From NCBI GenBank assembly GCA_946811695.1, contig OX328131.1:6511043-6575042 (forward strand): a DNA stretch of 64,000 nt, written 5' to 3'. Source of the stretch: Gonocerus acuteangulatus (lineage: Eukaryota; Arthropoda; Insecta; Hemiptera; Coreidae). This document shows, piece by piece, positions 62,981 through 64,000 of this stretch (positions are counted from its first letter, which is position 1; each line of letters starts with the position of its first letter). Below the pieces are notes generated by a model. That model worked only from the letters and a program-made list of their open reading frames with translations. It did no database searches and was not told where the DNA came from. The position numbers were made by a program, and so were the translations under genes.

Positions 62981-64000
62981 TCGTAAAAACTAACTAATGT
63001 GATTTTCAATCGCCCCTCCCCTCCTCCTGGTCTTCTATTCCCCACCAGAGCCCAGCTATGCTACCTGTGGTCAATACTTGACGAGTCAACGAAAGACTTA
63101 TATCGCAAGTACCAGCAAGTACGAGAAAACTAACTAATGTGATTTTCAATCGCCCCTCCCCTCCTCCTGGTCTTCTATTCTCCACCAGAGCCCAGCTATG
63201 CTACCTGTGGTCAATACTTGACGAGTCAACGAAAGACTTATATCGCAAGTACCAGCAAGTACGAGAAAACTAACTAATGTGATTTTCAATCGCCCCTCCC
63301 CTCCTCCTGGTCTTCTATTCCCCACCAGAGCCCAGCTATGCTACCTGTGGTCAATACTTGACGAGTCAACGAAAGACTTATATCGCAAGTACCAGCAAGT
63401 ACGAGAAAACTAACTAATGTGATTTTCAATCGCCCCTCCCCTCCTCCTGGTCTTCTATTCCCCACCAGAGCCCAGCTATGCTACCTGTGGTCAATACTTG
63501 ACGAGTCAACGAAAGACTTATATCGCAAGTACCAGCAAGTACGAGAAAACTAACTAATGTGATTTTCAATCGCCCCTCCCCTCCTCCTGGTCTTCTATTC
63601 CCCACCAGAGCCCAGCTATGCTACCTGTGGTCAATACTTGACGAGTCAACGAAAGACTTATATCGCAAGTACCAGCAAGTACGAGAAAACTAACTAATGT
63701 GATTTTCAATCGCCCCTCCCCTCCTCCTGGTCTTCTATTCTCCACCAGAGCCCAGCTATGCTACCTGTGGTCAATACTTGACGAGTCAACGAAAGACTTA
63801 TATCGCAAGTACCAGCAAGTACGAGAAAACTAACTAAGGGGATTTTCAATCGCCCCTCCCCTCCTCCTGGTCTTCTATTCTCCACCAGAGCCCAGCTATG
63901 CTACCTGTGGTCAATACTTGACGAGTCAACGAAAGACTTATATCGCAAGTACCAGCAAGTACGAGAAAACTAACTAAGGGGATTTTCAATCGCCCCTCCC
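62981..64000. repeat. 140-bp satellite, 7.2 units, continues beyond the window
   Basis: The unit contains ACTAACTAATGTGATTTTCA, ATCGCCCCTCCCCTCCTCCT, GGTCTTCTATTCCCCACCAG, AGCCCAGCTATGCTACCTGT and GGTCAATACTTGACGAGTCA. Units are nearly identical (CCCC/CTCC, TAATGTG/TAAGGGG). A dispersed single copy is at 18027-18185. Confidence 0.96.

Overview
The window looks like intergenic, repeat-packed chromosomal DNA from an AT-rich animal, most likely an arthropod. The evidence is eukaryotic throughout: intron-bearing tRNA-Tyr(GTA) genes, SINEs with poly(A) tails and target-site duplications (TSDs), fragments of jockey-, R2- and I-type LINEs, a Penelope-like retroelement, cut-and-paste transposons of the pogo/Tigger, mariner-like and piggyBac types, and long (TA)n tracts. 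No bacterial operon, phage or CRISPR is present, and I found no complete host protein gene. The only candidate host coding sequence is a 42-codon possible first exon with a splice donor at 48859-48984 (minus).

Layout. 0.5-6 kb: hammerhead-like Penelope terminal fragments, a 55-bp array, the first copies of a hairpin-headed dispersed family (called Rep-A here), and a terminal-inverted-repeat (TIR) element carrying a nested 5S-derived SINE. 6-14.4 kb: Rep-A and SINE copies, two tRNA-Tyr genes, a mariner-like relic, arrays of 39, 58 and 80 bp (the last with a perfect hairpin in most units), a SINE nested in a SINE, and a 0.6-kb palindrome. 14.4-18.7 kb: an R2-type LINE 3' end whose tail has become a 118-bp satellite, a 40-bp array, and a young tRNA-SINE. 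18.7-21 kb: the best-preserved element, a Penelope-like element with reverse transcriptase (RT) and GIY-YIG domains between 360-bp inverted terminal repeats. 21-29 kb: arrays of 38, 14 and 41 bp, LINE fragments, two more tRNA-Tyr loci and a 743-bp TIR element. 29-34 kb: a non-autonomous piggyBac element with TTAA duplications, pogo and Penelope fragments, Rep-A. 34-44 kb: a 126-bp array open over 730 codons, 5S SINEs, a Tigger-like element and a transposon-end/(TA)n composite array. 44-50 kb: Rep-A dimer, Penelope terminal palindrome, foldback elements, the putative exon. 50.2-54.4 kb: about 73 copies of a 57-bp unit. 54.4-64 kb: LINE tails, I-type LINE pieces, a pogo-like element, and a 140-bp array running off the end.

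Tandem arrays occupy roughly 16-17 kb, about a quarter of the window. Several are visibly built from pieces of transposons found here (R2, Penelope, LINE tails, a Tigger end). The observations I rate highest are the hammerhead-like motifs with paired-base variation, a 3' hairpin shared by tRNA-headed and 5S-headed SINEs with a compensatory base change, the R2-derived satellite, and the hairpin-bearing 80-bp array. Family assignments rest on motifs read by eye; no database search was possible.
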